DNA of 64,000 nucleotides from Crocodylus rhombifer (taxonomy: Eukaryota; Chordata; Crocodylia; Crocodylidae), in NCBI GenBank assembly GCA_038503035.1, contig JAVSML010024365.1, positions 310,001 to 374,000 on the forward strand. Reading direction: 5' to 3'. Of this stretch, positions 1 to 10,616 are shown in pieces. How positions within the stretch are numbered: position 1 is the stretch's first letter; each line of letters begins with the position of its first letter. The notes under the pieces were generated by a model. The model did not search any database. It was not told the origin of the DNA and saw only the letters and a program-made list of their open reading frames with translations. The translations under genes and the position numbers were made by a program.

Positions 1-2184
1 ACATGCTTGGCAAAGAATGGGTTGCCCTATTTGTGGGGTGAGCTTGTTTATAGCGCGGTTTGCAGGGTGCATTCCCTTCCAGCCGTACATCATTCCCGTT
101 CCACGCTGGGATGGGGATGCTGCCTGCTGTGGTCTGTCTTCAGCAGGAGATGCACGAAGTCAGCGGAGCAGGATTAGTTGATCTCAGCGCTTGGCTGTGG
201 AGCAAGATAAATTGCGGTTTGACAGCGACAGGTAGCCGTTGATTCACTGGTCCCTCTGGCAGGGCATTCAAACCCTGTACTAGAAACCAGCTGCCCCAAA
301 TAATCATCACAAACCCTCAGGACAGTTAATTATGCTGGAGATTTTATGCTAAGACAACGGGTTTGTGTCTCTAGGACACCTTCCACGCCAGAGTCTCCAG
401 GCCTCTGCAAACATTTAGGCACCTCCCAGCCCTCCTGGCAGCCTGGACCACCATCCCCAGAGCTGGGAGGCTATTGAGTGGATGAGCACAAGAAGCCAGA
501 CCATAACCCAGGGATCTGGACTTCTGTTCCTAGCCCTGGATGCGGTGCCAGGAGGTCAGGTAGCTAACTGGGTGTGCATGTAGATGGCAAAGCAGGGACA
601 CAAAGGTCCGGTCTTCCCTTGGTTGAGGATGCTGCACAGATCTGGGTGTATGGACAAGAGCTTGGGAAGTGGCACAAGTGGAAGAGTTAATGGGAATGAT
701 AATTGAGGGCTAATTACCTGCAGCTGGCAGCAAGCTCCCAGTACTCAAGGGAGGGAAGAGCAGAGCCGGCCTGGCTGTTTCCTTGCTGGAGCCCGGGGCG
801 GGAGTTTAGGGGCAGGGAGGCTGGTTTCCCCCAGCCTGGCTTAGCGAGAGCACCCCCGAGGAACGGCACGGGCTGCGAAGTCAGTGGGGACCGGAGTCAG
901 CCTGTGGGACAAGCGGCTCCCACTTGACTTTGTTTCTCCTGAAAGAGCTGAACCGAGTGAAAGCCTCCCCTTGCCCCCTGAGTTCATCTCTCTTTGTAGC
1001 CCAGTGATTTAGCCCTCTTCCCTTTGCTGTTTCCCTCCCGGTGCCTGTCATTAACTCTACCTTCAAACTGTGCTCCAAGCATCTATTCCCCTCCCCGTCC
1101 CGAAAAATGTCCCTGTGTATTTATACTATAGGCACTAAACCCTCTTAGAGATTTGTAATTGTTTCATCTCAAATAGTGCACGCCAGGCAGCTGCAGAGGC
1201 TCACTGGGAGAGTTGTCTTGGGGCAGCACCCAGAGACACAGGGCTCCCCGGCGCTGGGTGCTGCACACGCGCTGGGCAGACCAAGTGCTCCTTCTCCGCG
1301 GGACTTCCAGTCTGAGCAATGAGCAGGAGCAAGTTCCGGGGTTGCAGGGCTCAGGTCGATTTGCTGATGATGTGTATTTAGTGGAAAAATGAAGAATCAG
1401 GGGTGCATCACGGGGCAAGGCATGTTCAGGTGAGGCAAAGGCCTGGAGTTTGGGGATTAAACACCACTGGACGAGGGGGAGAGCATCTGGCCTTACCTCT
1501 GCCACTGGCCCCAGCTTGCTGCTTGGCTTTGGCTGCTGGCAGTATTTGAGCTTTTGGTTTCAAGCATCTGCTCATTATCGGTTTCCATTCGGTGGCGCTG
1601 AGCATCTGCAGAACTTAGCGGCAGCCGCTCGGAGAGGCGGCTGGAAACTCTTGGAGTTGGGCACCCGAATCCAAATGTAGAGGCGGCTTGTGGAAATCTG
1701 GCCCTTCTCTGCTCCAGGCCCCGGTAGTGCCTCCCCCAACACGGAGACCACTGCTGCTGCTTCCCCGTGGTACGTGCTGTGCTGGCGGGTGGGCTGTGTT
1801 AAACAGAAACCATTGCTGTTGGGGCCAGGAGTCGGGAAACACCAGAGCAGCCTCCCCTGGGGACACAGAGGCCTCTGGAGACGGTCCCCAGGGATTTAAT
1901 GCATTGAGAAGGGATAGTGGGAAGGAGACAGAGCCTTGCGTGCAGGCTCTAGGGTGGGTGAAGTAGGGTCCTCTCCTCCCCTGAAGCTGCTTTGAGGGCC
2001 CTGCCTCGCGGCTGCAGGCCAGGCGCTGTCGCAGGGCCATGCTCTGCTCGGCAAAGTGCCTTCCCTCTGCCCAGGCCCTGGCAGCCAGGCCCCTGAACGG
2101 CAGCAGCTGCAACGTGGCTCCTGCCGCCGTGCTGGGAGAACCAGCCCGTCCAGCTCCCATCGCTCTGTCCTCCCTCCCCACGTC
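1..2184. other. Unique GC-rich DNA, no gene seen
   Basis: Stops occur in all frames every few dozen codons and the open frames present overlap on both strands, so none stands out. No transposon tail, tRNA-like box or tandem array was recognised. It reads as ordinary single-copy intergenic or intronic DNA. Confidence 0.6.
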
Positions 2185-2660
2185 TGTTTTATATATTTAT
2201 ATTTTTAATAGTAGCCTAATATAAATAAAGCACCATTATAAAAGTGTCAGGGAAAGTTCAAACCTATTCATTATCCATTTCGCACAGATTAAAATTTCCA
2301 TCAAGGCTGCTTGGTTTTGACTTGAGTCGCTTTCGTTTTAATGAGCTTGATGTGGAAGGCAAAAGATGCTAATTCATCCTTACATCTCTATCACATCTCG
2401 GCTTTTGCTATATAAAGCATCAAGGTCGCATTCTGGGGAAATGTCTTTTTACCAAAGGTGCCATAATAATAATGAAGCAGCAATTTGTTTCAGCAAACTG
2501 CCTACAGTAATGAAGCTTAATTATAACCGTGTTATTAATACTGCTGCTTAAGGTAATTCACTTCTGAGCGGGGCGCAGCACAGTAAACTATAATTTAAAC
2601 AAGAATTGAGACCTAATTTAAATCATCAGATCTGCTCTGGAAAAAGGCAAACAGAATGAC
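2185..2660. promoter_or_regulatory. Candidate conserved non-coding element (AT-rich)
   Basis: A sharp change from GC-rich flanks to AT-rich, low-CpG DNA with many homeodomain-core motifs (TAATTA/ATTA-type, for example around 2505-2540) and a TATATAAAG-like run near 2408. It has no microsatellite or transposon signature and no convincing open frame. Such blocks in amniote gene deserts are often enhancers, but conservation is not measured here. Confidence 0.35.
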
Positions 2661-2813
2661 TGTGATTGCACACAATCCGGCGCTCTCCCTCGGCTTGGCT
2701 TCTTCGCAGCCTCTGGAATCGGAAACCATGCCGGGAGATGTTTCGGTGGTGTGACGGCAAGCGCACGCCTTCCTGCCTCATATCTGCTCCTTCCCCGCTC
2801 ACCCCATCCCTGC

Positions 2814-2834
2814 TGTGCGCGCGCGTGTGTGTGC
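2814..2834. repeat. Alternating purine-pyrimidine (GC/GT) tract
   Basis: Twenty-one bases alternate strictly between pyrimidine and purine (TG/CG steps), followed by TGCC repeats. Such tracts can adopt left-handed Z-DNA. It lies in a GC-rich stretch just after the AT-rich block. Confidence 0.7.
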
Positions 2835-3112
2835 CTGCCTGCCCAGACGCCTACGTATAGGGGCTCAGTAGAGACATGCAGGTATTTTTATTTATTTCTC
2901 TATGTGTTTGATTAGCTTGCCATCCTCACCAAAAAAAAAAGCAGCTCAGGGTGGCTTACAGGAAAAATAAGATTTTGCTGAAACAGGCAGGCTCTGCCTG
3001 GCCGGCTGCTTCGTGCTGAGTTTGGATGGGCCAGCTCCTCTGCCTCTGCAGACGGGGAGTGAAATAATCATGGCATGGATGCACAGCCTGCCTGGGTCCA
3101 CATGTGCAGGCA

Positions 3113-3240
3113 ATGGGCCAGATCTTCAGGTGGCGTAAATGAGCAGTCTCCGGGGCATCTCCTCAGCTGACACATGCAGGCGTCGTTCCTGATCTCACCT
3201 GGTGTAAATGGGCATTGCTACGATATACGTTCTGGGTGAA
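3113..3240. repeat. Sauropsid-type interspersed repeat, two related units
   Basis: Two similar units about 70 bp apart share the pattern 'GATCT..(A/C)..GGTG/GGCGTAAATG(A/G)GC' (near 3120 and 3192). The 'ggccagat...gtaaat' wording is a common interspersed repeat of reptile genomes. The family name and strand cannot be fixed from sequence alone. Confidence 0.45.
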
Positions 3241-3259
3241 AGGGGGCGGGTACAATATA

Positions 3260-3425
3260 CAAACATTGGCCCTCTGAAGTTAAAGGGGAGTTTTTAAATT
3301 GGTGTTTGTGCCTGAAAGCTTGCTATTAAAGAATTTTTTTTTTGTGCAAAAATCTTGTTGATCTAATAAAAGATAACATCTCTACTATGAGTCCTGATTG
3401 CCTTTTCAATGGACCCTGATTCCAT
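3260..3425 (+). mobile_element. Old interspersed repeat, family uncertain
   Basis: A 'CCTGAAAGCTTGC' segment, a T-run (about 3330), then 'GTTGATCTAATAAAAGATAAC'-type sequence and a short ATGAGTCCTGATTGCC end. This order resembles a widespread reptile repeat terminus with the 'gaaagctt ... tctaataaa' layout. There is no coding remnant, and the repeat class is not assigned. Confidence 0.45.
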
Positions 3426-3469
3426 CCTTGATTTCTGATTGTTGACGGGTTGCATGCGTTGTTGCAGAC

Positions 3470-3575
3470 CAGGGTCCCTCTGAGCCGAGTCCTGGACAAA
3501 CACAGAACAGCAAAACGGTCCCTCTCCCAAAGAGCTCGCAAACTGTCCCTGAAACCTTACCCTAGACAAGGTTGG
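3470..3575 (+). mobile_element. Possible ancient SINE/LINE fragment
   Basis: The string 'ACAAACACAGAACAGCAAAA' followed by 'GGTCCCTCTCCCAAAGAGCTC' resembles an old amniote repeat whose consensus contains 'cagtccctgccccaaagagctt'. It is short and diverged, so the family is unnamed. It sits directly after the 3260-3425 repeat, giving a repeat nest. Confidence 0.35.
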
Positions 3576-6189
3576 AAAAAAGTGCTTTGCTTCCTCCCAA
3601 AACAGCCCTGACCTACTCCACCCCCCATGCAGGAACCTCGCAGCTGTGCAGTATCCGGAGATGCCCCAGGACATTTTTTGGGCTCTAGATTTTCCGCTCT
3701 TCTCTTAGTGCACGTAGCTAAGCACCGGGGACTGGGGTTTTGAAGAAAGCCTTTTGCTGTCTGAGCCCTCCGCTCCTCAAGGATGTGACCCCAGGGTTTA
3801 GGCTAGGCACTGAAATGCCAAAAGCTTTAGCTGAGGAAGTTGAAATCTTTTAAAGCCTTAAATGTTTTCTGTTCCTTAATGATCTCCCCGCATCAAACTC
3901 AGATCAGCCAGGGAGTCAATGAGCAGACCCAGCTTGCAAACCCTGGGCTTCCCATCTCAGTAGAAATTGGTGCCTTCCTCGGCTCGCCCTCTCCTCCCAG
4001 CTTCTCCTCCTGACTCTGGGTCCTGATTCTCTAGGCTCTCCACCCATCTCTTGATGGCCTCCCCTTCCCTCCTTCACCCCCAGCTGTTCATCCATTCTTT
4101 CGCGACAGCTTCCCCACCCCAGCCTCCCCCTTCCCGTCACCTCGAGCCCCCGAACGCTCCTCTCCTTACACCCTGGCTATATTGCTTTCCTCCCTCTCCC
4201 ATCACCCTGCGCCTTCCTAAGTGCGTTTATCCACACCCACTCCTCCGCGCAGAAGTCTCTCCTCTCCAGCACTCGCACGGTTACATGAGCCCCGTGAAGC
4301 CAAATGACATGAAATGATATTTCTGCTTTGCCAGTAATAACATTTCCCTGAAAGCCCTGCCTCAATAGGAAATAGAGTGAGAAGCCACGACGGCGTCTCT
4401 CTCCTTTCCCATTCCTCTTTAGGGCTCACTGTCAAAAACACATTTCCAAGTCCTAGCATGCAAAATGCATTCATCCGCACAGGGTTCAGGCAGCTCGGTT
4501 TGCTCAGTGATTATGGCCAAGTTCACCCCTGTCACTGTCAGGTGTGGCACTGTTAGACATTGTGACAGAGGAGAGGAGGTACAGAGGAGAAGTAAATGTG
4601 TGGAGTGATCCTTCTTGGGAAGGGAAAAAAACCCTCCATCACTGTTCCACTTGACTGCAGCCTCCTGCAGGCTGTTTCATCTCATATTATCTAAGCTCCA
4701 AGGGGGTGTCCAATTTGAGGAACAATAACTATAAAGTCATTTACAGTCCCCCGCTGAGACACAGCACATGATAGCCTGTGTAAAGCAGCAAACGGATTTG
4801 ATGGCCCCTTCTGCAGAGCTGGTCCTGCGCAGAGTACCTCAATGGTGCAGGTGGAAGAAGGCCTCTCTCCGCCAGCTCACAGGAAGGTGTCTGCTCGCAG
4901 GGACCCATCAGCTTGATTTGCTGGCCCCCGCTGGGACAGACGCATGAAGAGGCAGGCTCTCACCTTGCAACCTTCAGAGAAGGTCACGGCCCTGAATGTA
5001 GCTCAGATGGGGCGAACCCCTGTGAGGTCAATGCTAGCATGTCCCATGGCCACGCTGGGATCCAGGCAGCCCTATGGGAATTAAAGCCCCAGGGGTAGGT
5101 AGGGCTGGTGGAGCAGGTTCACACTGGAACAACGACCTAGAACTGCGAAGGTAAGTCTGTTCAGTGTCCCTGTCCGAGCTGAGGGGGAGCGCTTGCAGGA
5201 CCGCACCCCTGCCCAGCGTCAGCGACCGGGGTAGTAGCGCCTGTGGGGAGCGTGTCACCGGCGTGTCGGCCCCTCGGCCGCACTGCAAACCTGGGAGCAG
5301 CTCTGACGTGTGTGGGTGAAGTAGCCTGGCTCTGCTCCACCTCCAGAGCGCATACACCATGTATCTTGCAAACGGCCTCCCCAGGAAACCTCCTCCCCAC
5401 CTTGTCTGTAGCGGCAGCTCTGCCGCATCATGACATGCTCTTTGCATTTTTTTTTTTGGGTGGATTTTTTGTTTTGGGGAGGGCTGAGCCACACTCTGAC
5501 GGATGGAGGCTGCTTGAGGTCTGTATTACACACATTACCAGCACAATAGGCTCTAACCGGCCCCTGGCTGGAAGTCTCAGCGGGGTGGCTGAGCAGACTC
5601 TGGAGAATGAATTTCTTTCCTGTAGGGAAGGACAAAGAGGGAATTCGTCCCTAATGCCACTGCCAAGTGCGTGGCTGCCTCTGAAAACAGCTGGTGCTGC
5701 CTGGTGTCAGAGAGAGGGCCCGGGGCTAGGTGGGTTAGATGGAAATCCTGAGATTTCCAGCCTTGCTTCCAGGGCAAAAAGAGTTCGTTCACTGCATTTG
5801 GTTGCCATGTTTTGGGATGGTTTTCTAGACGCGCAAAGCCTTCCTTATACCCTGAACAGGAATGGCATGGACACGAGCAGCATGCCTCAGGCACAGGAAC
5901 AGATCAGTGGGCATGGGAGAGGAGCTTGCTCTCCACAGGCTGGCAGGGCATCTAGCCAGCAGAGCAATCGCTGCTTATTGCACAGGGGGTGTTTGCAATT
6001 CAGGTGCTTTCTAGGAGAAGCTGGAAGGCTGGTGCAGCGCAGGTCACCGGACAACCCTCCCCATTTTGTCTCCCAGGTCCTCTTTACCTTGTTTCCTTGG
6101 CAGGTGCTCAGTCCTCGGGGGGCTCTTCTTCCATTGGGGTCCGCTGTCCCTGGGAGCCCCAGCCCCAGCCAACCGGGACCGCAGCATGA
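3576..6189. other. Unique DNA, no gene seen
   Basis: The longest open frame of the window (5243-6217, 324 codons, plus strand) falls mostly here. Its translation is low-complexity and rich in Gly, Pro, Ser and Arg with no recognisable domain. Four or more frames on the opposite strand are open over the same bases, as expected for stop-poor GC-rich DNA. An isolated AAG|GTAAGT donor-like site at 5148-5156 has no matching acceptor or coding exon. Confidence 0.55.
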
Positions 6190-6410
6190 GCGTCTCAACT
6201 CTTTGTCCTTCCTATAACAGAGCTGTCATAACCGCAGAGGTAATCCGCGCTAAGAGACTTGATCTCAGCAGGAGAGAACCGACTGACAAACTCCAGGAGC
6301 AACATAAAGCAGCCCGGCAGGACTGACTTCATTAGCTGGAGATTATCTTAACGGAGGACAAATACAATTAAAATTACATACCACTCCAATGCAAAGGTTG
6401 TCTGCACGGA
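6190..6410. promoter_or_regulatory. Candidate regulatory block
   Basis: Composition changes to AT-rich, with 'CATTAGCTGGAGATTATC' and 'CAATTAAAATTACATA' homeodomain-like clusters near 6330-6385. It carries no repeat signature and is flanked by GC-rich DNA. The call is based on composition and motifs only. Confidence 0.25.
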
Positions 6411-8555
6411 TGTGTCACCTTGCCAAACACCTGCAGTCTCTCAAGTGCTCGATACATTCACATGGGAGGTGAGCAGCACAATGGGTCAAGAGCTAGCACA
6501 ACAGCTCGAACGATAATAGCTCGGAGCCATGGGCTGCCCCTGCCTTGCTCTGGGCATCGTTCCTAGAGTGCTTTCATGCCCAGCAAGGACAGCAGGTGTT
6601 TCAGGAGGCAATTCTGACTCCCATCGGCTTCAGCTCTATGCCACATGCTTACCCGTGTGCTCGTGAGCTGCCCGGGCACGGGTGCTGGCCCTCCACCCAG
6701 GCCTGCACTGGCCTGCAACAACCCTGCACCCCTCTATGAACACCCCTGAAGGATTTGCAGGGCTGAAGCACTGGGGAGCCAGTCCCCATGTCCTGGTTGT
6801 ATAGTCAGAGGGACCTGAAATGGGAAAAACGGATAAGCCTGTTAGGTCAGAAGGAGTCATCCCACACCTGGCATGGAAACCCTCTTCCCAGGTTTGTTAC
6901 AGAGTAAATCGAATCCACTGGAGAGGCTGCGTGTCTGCTGGCTGAGTGCTCGATGTGGCTGAGACAGAGGGGGGACAGGCACGAACCCATTACAGTAATG
7001 AAGTTATTGCAGAGCAAAGCAAACGTGCTAAGGAGGCCTCCCCTGCTCCAAGGCTTTATGCAGGTTTAGCAAAGAGCTTAAAATCAGGGGGACTAAATAC
7101 CCACTCTAAGCTGCTACAAAACTTCTGGCCAGGCTTCTTCCTTTGCTCACAGGCTTTACCCAGGCTCCTTTCCAGATGGGCTGAGAAATGCACGTGCCTA
7201 TTGCCCTCTTGGTAGCAGCGCCAGGGTCTAATTGAAGTGGATCTACCTCTGCCTCCAGGGTGTGCACCGATCCTCTCCAGGCAGGCCCAGAAGTCAGCAA
7301 TGGGGAGACCCTTAGACATTTGTTCCTTGGGTTCCCTGCTTCTTTTCCGTGGTTCTCAGTAGGTGGTGAAGGAACCGGGTGCCTCCAAAACAAGCGTTTC
7401 ATTTGGAGCCAGTTGAAACCAGAGGATGGGAGGGGCAGAAAAAGTAGAGAGAGAGGAGACTTTGGGAAGAACAGAAGTTTTAATTGGCTTTTATTTATTA
7501 GTTAATCAGGAAGTATTTCAGTGACAATTAGGTCAAAGCCTCCGGCATGTCTGTGAGGGTGCCATTGATCATTAGCTCTACCTGCACTTGCAAAGTGGTA
7601 TTTATGAGTTTCCAACTGGCAAGAAAGACCTCCTCAGAAATTAAGGTGAAACCTGTGCCGTTGACCAAAGGGGAAAGGCTGTCAGTGGTGATTGATGTTT
7701 GGGAGCTGGGAGAAACAGCTGTTTATTGGGTCCAGCAGCGTTCGACAAACCTTTCCGTGCCAGCAGCAGCCCCCAGCCCTCGAGTGAAGAGATGCAAGGG
7801 CTCGTCTAGGCTAGGTGCATTCGCTCTGGTGTAATTACACGCACAGCGGTGTCCTGATGCGAGCCCGGATGCTGCAGCATGGGGATCAGTCACACCCACC
7901 CGAGCAGTGCAGCTGCAAGGGGTGCGCGCTGTTGCAGCCAGCTCAGTGCAAAAAAACATGGGACAGACAGGGCTGGATTTGCTACCGGGGCCTGAGGCTG
8001 GGCTGTATCGTGCACCAGCAGAGAGCAAGCAAGGCCTCTGCAGACATGAGAAACAAAGCAGCCGGGTCCTGCTCCTTTGGAGGGAGGAGAAGAGCCGGCC
8101 TTGAACATCTGCCGTACAAGCAGCCGCAAGAGGCGGAGGCCGGGGCTGCAGCTCCCAAGTGCAGAGCAACAGTATTTGTTTCTCAGAGATATGCAGCCGG
8201 TGTCTCCGCAGGCGGCTGCAACCTCATTGCGGCGGTGAGAAAATGTGATTTTCCCAGAGCCGGTGCGTGCACATGCCAGTTCAGATGAGTATTATTCACA
8301 CCGCGCTGTCCGAGCATGTTCGAGCCCTGAGGACCTGGGGAGGCACCCGGTGCTCCTCCGTTTCCAAGGAAAGAGTGAATAAAGTGGATGAGCTCACGGG
8401 GCTGCCACTGCACCAGGTGTTGGGTGAAAACATGGGGAATGTTTCTTGGCTGGGGGAAAAAAGAGGGCAGGAGAGGAGAGGAGAGGAGAGGAGAGGCCCG
8501 TTGGCAGGTAAGTGGGTGCTGGCAATTTGCAGCCACTCGTCTTGAACGCAGAGCC
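6411..8555. other. Unique DNA, no gene seen
   Basis: Mixed GC-rich sequence with no recognised repeat apart from the GGAGA array at its end. AT-rich patches near 7480-7570 contain TTATTTATTAGTTAAT. A perfect CAG|GTAAGT donor-like site spans 8505-8513, but the frames upstream are not protein-like. Confidence 0.55.
8471..8496. repeat. Short tandem repeat (GAGAG)n
   Basis: Five clean copies of a purine-only 5-bp unit (GAGAG/GGAGA phase). The units are identical, so the array is recent and probably length-variable. Confidence 0.9.
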
Positions 8556-8559
8556 TGAG

Positions 8560-8675
8560 CGCAGTTATACGTATCGGGATGGTTTGGATAGGGATGATCC
8601 TACTTCAGGCAGCGGGGTGGACTCGAGGGTCTCTGAAGGTCCCTTCCAACCCTGCTTCTCTATGTCTCTTTGACC
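8560..8675 (+). mobile_element. CR1 LINE, 3' end fragment
   Basis: The end of a CR1 non-LTR retrotransposon in plus orientation. It contains 'GATGGTTTGGATAGGGATGA', 'GGGGTGGACTCGAGGGTCTC', 'GAAGGTCCCTTCCAACCCT' and a TCTCTATGTCTCT tail, the usual order of sauropsid CR1 3' ends. Nothing coding remains, which is typical of 5'-truncated CR1 inserts. Confidence 0.85.
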
Positions 8676-9384
8676 TCATTCAGGCCTGGATCAGATGAGT
8701 GCAAGGCAAGCTACGCTGGATGATCCCTTGGAAATGACTGGTGGAAGATGCAGCTGCCCGTGTAAGCACTGGTGCATCTCTCACGAAGCAGGTGGCCTGA
8801 GTGTGCTTTCAACACCTCTGGCAGCCAGGTCATTTCTGGGACCTCCGGGGTCCCTGGCCATGGTGGAAGACAGCACCTCTCTCCTGACATTTTAAGCTCG
8901 GGCTGGGGAAATTGAGCCAAACAGGATTTCAACTTCTTGGGTCCAGACAATGTTTTGTTCCACCGTTTACTTTATCATAAAGGATGTGAAAAAAATGAAA
9001 AAGCCAGGACAGGAAGGACGGGTTTGCGGTGATTGAAACAGCAGGCTTCGATTGATCTGTCCGAGTTGAATTTCTTTCAGCTTCCTTGTCCGCAAAGTTT
9101 TGCCTCTTGGCCCAGTTCGGGAGGGGGAAACAGCTCCAAATCTCAGAGTTCATCCCTGCTGCGAAAGCCATTTCCCCTCCTGCTCTGAGCTGCAGGTGAG
9201 ACCGTCAGCTCTGCAATTCCCTTGCCCCCCTGAGCCCACCTGGCCTGAGCCTGTTGATCTGCAGGGCACCTTACTAGGAACAGGCATTCATCCAGGCTGC
9301 TGCAGAGGCGTGGGTTGAGTGGGGAGACTCTAAGGGCTCGAAAAAAATCGTTGCGTATTTGTAGCATTTAGGGAGCAGCACAGA
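8676..9384. other. Unique DNA, no gene seen
   Basis: Mixed composition with no recognised repeat; an AT-rich patch lies near 8965-9010. It separates the CR1 tail from the first copy of the duplicated element. Confidence 0.5.
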
Positions 9385-9661
9385 GAGAGCAAAGATGGAG
9401 GGGGGAAATCTCAGCAGCACCTCGTCATTTTTAGCATGTACCAGGGTGCCTTAGAGTAGGACGCTGAATAGCAAAGCCGAGGCTGGTGCACTGGAGGATT
9501 TCTCAGCCCGAAGGATTCCCAAGCAATAAACGGGTAAAAATAACAATATGAAAAGGCCTATTAAAAAAAAAAAAAAGTGGTTCTGATTAAAACAACTGAA
9601 AAAGAAATCAGTTGCTTTTCTTCTTGCTACCTGTTTATAACCTGGAGACACTGGGAGAGGC
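9385..9661 (+). repeat. Diverged direct duplication, copy 1
   Basis: Aligns over its length with 10332-10616 at an offset of 947-955 bases. Exact shared blocks include GAATAGCAAAGCC (9466-9478), CTGGAGGAT, CCCAAGCAATA and GTGGTTCTGATTAAA (9577-9591). This copy has an A14 run at 9563-9576 where the other has a mixed sequence. It is either an ancient segmental duplication of one element or two insertions of an unknown repeat. Confidence 0.8.
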
Positions 9662-10097
9662 ACACCGAATAAATCAGATGAGCTATTGCAACTGGCTCGC
9701 TTCCCTCTGCATTGGTGAATTTTGCTTCCACGTTGACTTGGGGAGTCTTGTGCTTGGTGCGACGCAGCGTCCAGCTGGGTCAACGGAGTAAATGATTGAG
9801 ACTGGAGAGCGGCCGGAGCCCAACAAAGGGGTCAGCTCCCGGCCCTGTGGCGAGGCCTGTGCCTAGGACACGACTAGTTTAGAGCAGTGGGGACGGGTGG
9901 TTGTTCAGCAGCTCGTGAGCTCATGGGATGCAAGGTCGGGGTCTCAGTCCCTAACCCTAGCCCTCTCACCAAGGTGCAGGGGTGCTGGATGGTCTGCGAT
10001 TCTGGACCACCCCTCGGTCCTAATTGCTTTTCTCACAGTGCTGGCACAGCAGGAAAAAGATTAACCTTGTTTCTCAGGCCCTGGATTGGGCCAGGGG
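9662..10097. other. Spacer between duplicated copies
   Basis: GC-rich, with no similarity noticed to the DNA before copy 1, so the duplication seems limited to the 280-bp blocks. No gene or repeat recognised. Confidence 0.5.
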
Positions 10098-10262
10098 GAT
10101 CTCAGTTCAAACCCCAGCACTTCCATACGTGCCCTGCCTGATCTGCGGTGAGTCACTTAATCCCTGACTACCGCAGGCCCCCGTTTCCAGGCTGGGGCCG
10201 GTAGTTACGATAATAACATTGGAAGGATAAATCCACTCCTGGGTGAGAGGTGCTTAAAGGAT
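10098..10262 (+). mobile_element. MIR (CORE-SINE) fragment
   Basis: Reads in MIR order: 'GGATCTCAGTTCAAACCCCA' (B-box-like), 'GAGTCACTTAATCCCTGAC', 'CCCCGTTTCCAGGCTGGGG' and 'ACGATAATAACATT'. It is strongly diverged, as expected of a family inactive since early amniote times. It lies between the two copies of the local duplication. Confidence 0.7.
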
Positions 10263-10331
10263 GTGGGCTGGGGAGCTTGAGTGGTCCCTTCCTGCTGATC
10301 TGGGGTCTTGGTGAATGCAAAGCGGTGGGGG

Positions 10332-10616
10332 GAGAGCAAAGCTGCTGGTGCAGAGGACGCATCTCAGCGGTGCCTGGTCATCTTTAGCGTGCAACGGGGC
10401 ACCTCCGTGTCAGACCACGAATAGCAAAGCCCAGACGCACATGCTGGAGGATGCTTCATGCTGAAGGCTTCCCAAGCAATAGGCTGGAATCAACAACAGC
10501 CTGAAAGGGCCTTTTTAAGAGCAGAAGTGGTTCTGATTAAAGACCTGTTAATTGGTTGTCTTATTAGCAATCTGTTTCCCGTCCATCCGGCTCTTAGCAG
10601 AGTGGCAGGGAGAGGC
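10332..10616 (+). repeat. Diverged direct duplication, copy 2
   Basis: Partner of 9385-9661. GAATAGCAAAGCC is at 10419-10431 and GTGGTTCTGATTAAA at 10527-10541. By eye identity is about two-thirds to three-quarters with few gaps, and the order of shared blocks is the same. There is no coding frame and no terminal inverted repeat or tail that would mark a transposon. Confidence 0.8.

Noticed and set aside
5148..5156. Perfect AAG|GTAAGT splice donor-like site
   Set aside because: A site of this length is expected about once by chance in this much DNA; no acceptor plus coding exon found upstream.
5243..6217. Longest open frame (324 codons)
   Set aside because: Low-complexity composition, no domain, several opposite-strand frames open over the same bases, no splice or promoter context.
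8505..8513. Perfect CAG|GTAAGT splice donor-like site
   Set aside because: Directly follows a GAGAG array and a non-protein-like frame; chance is likely.
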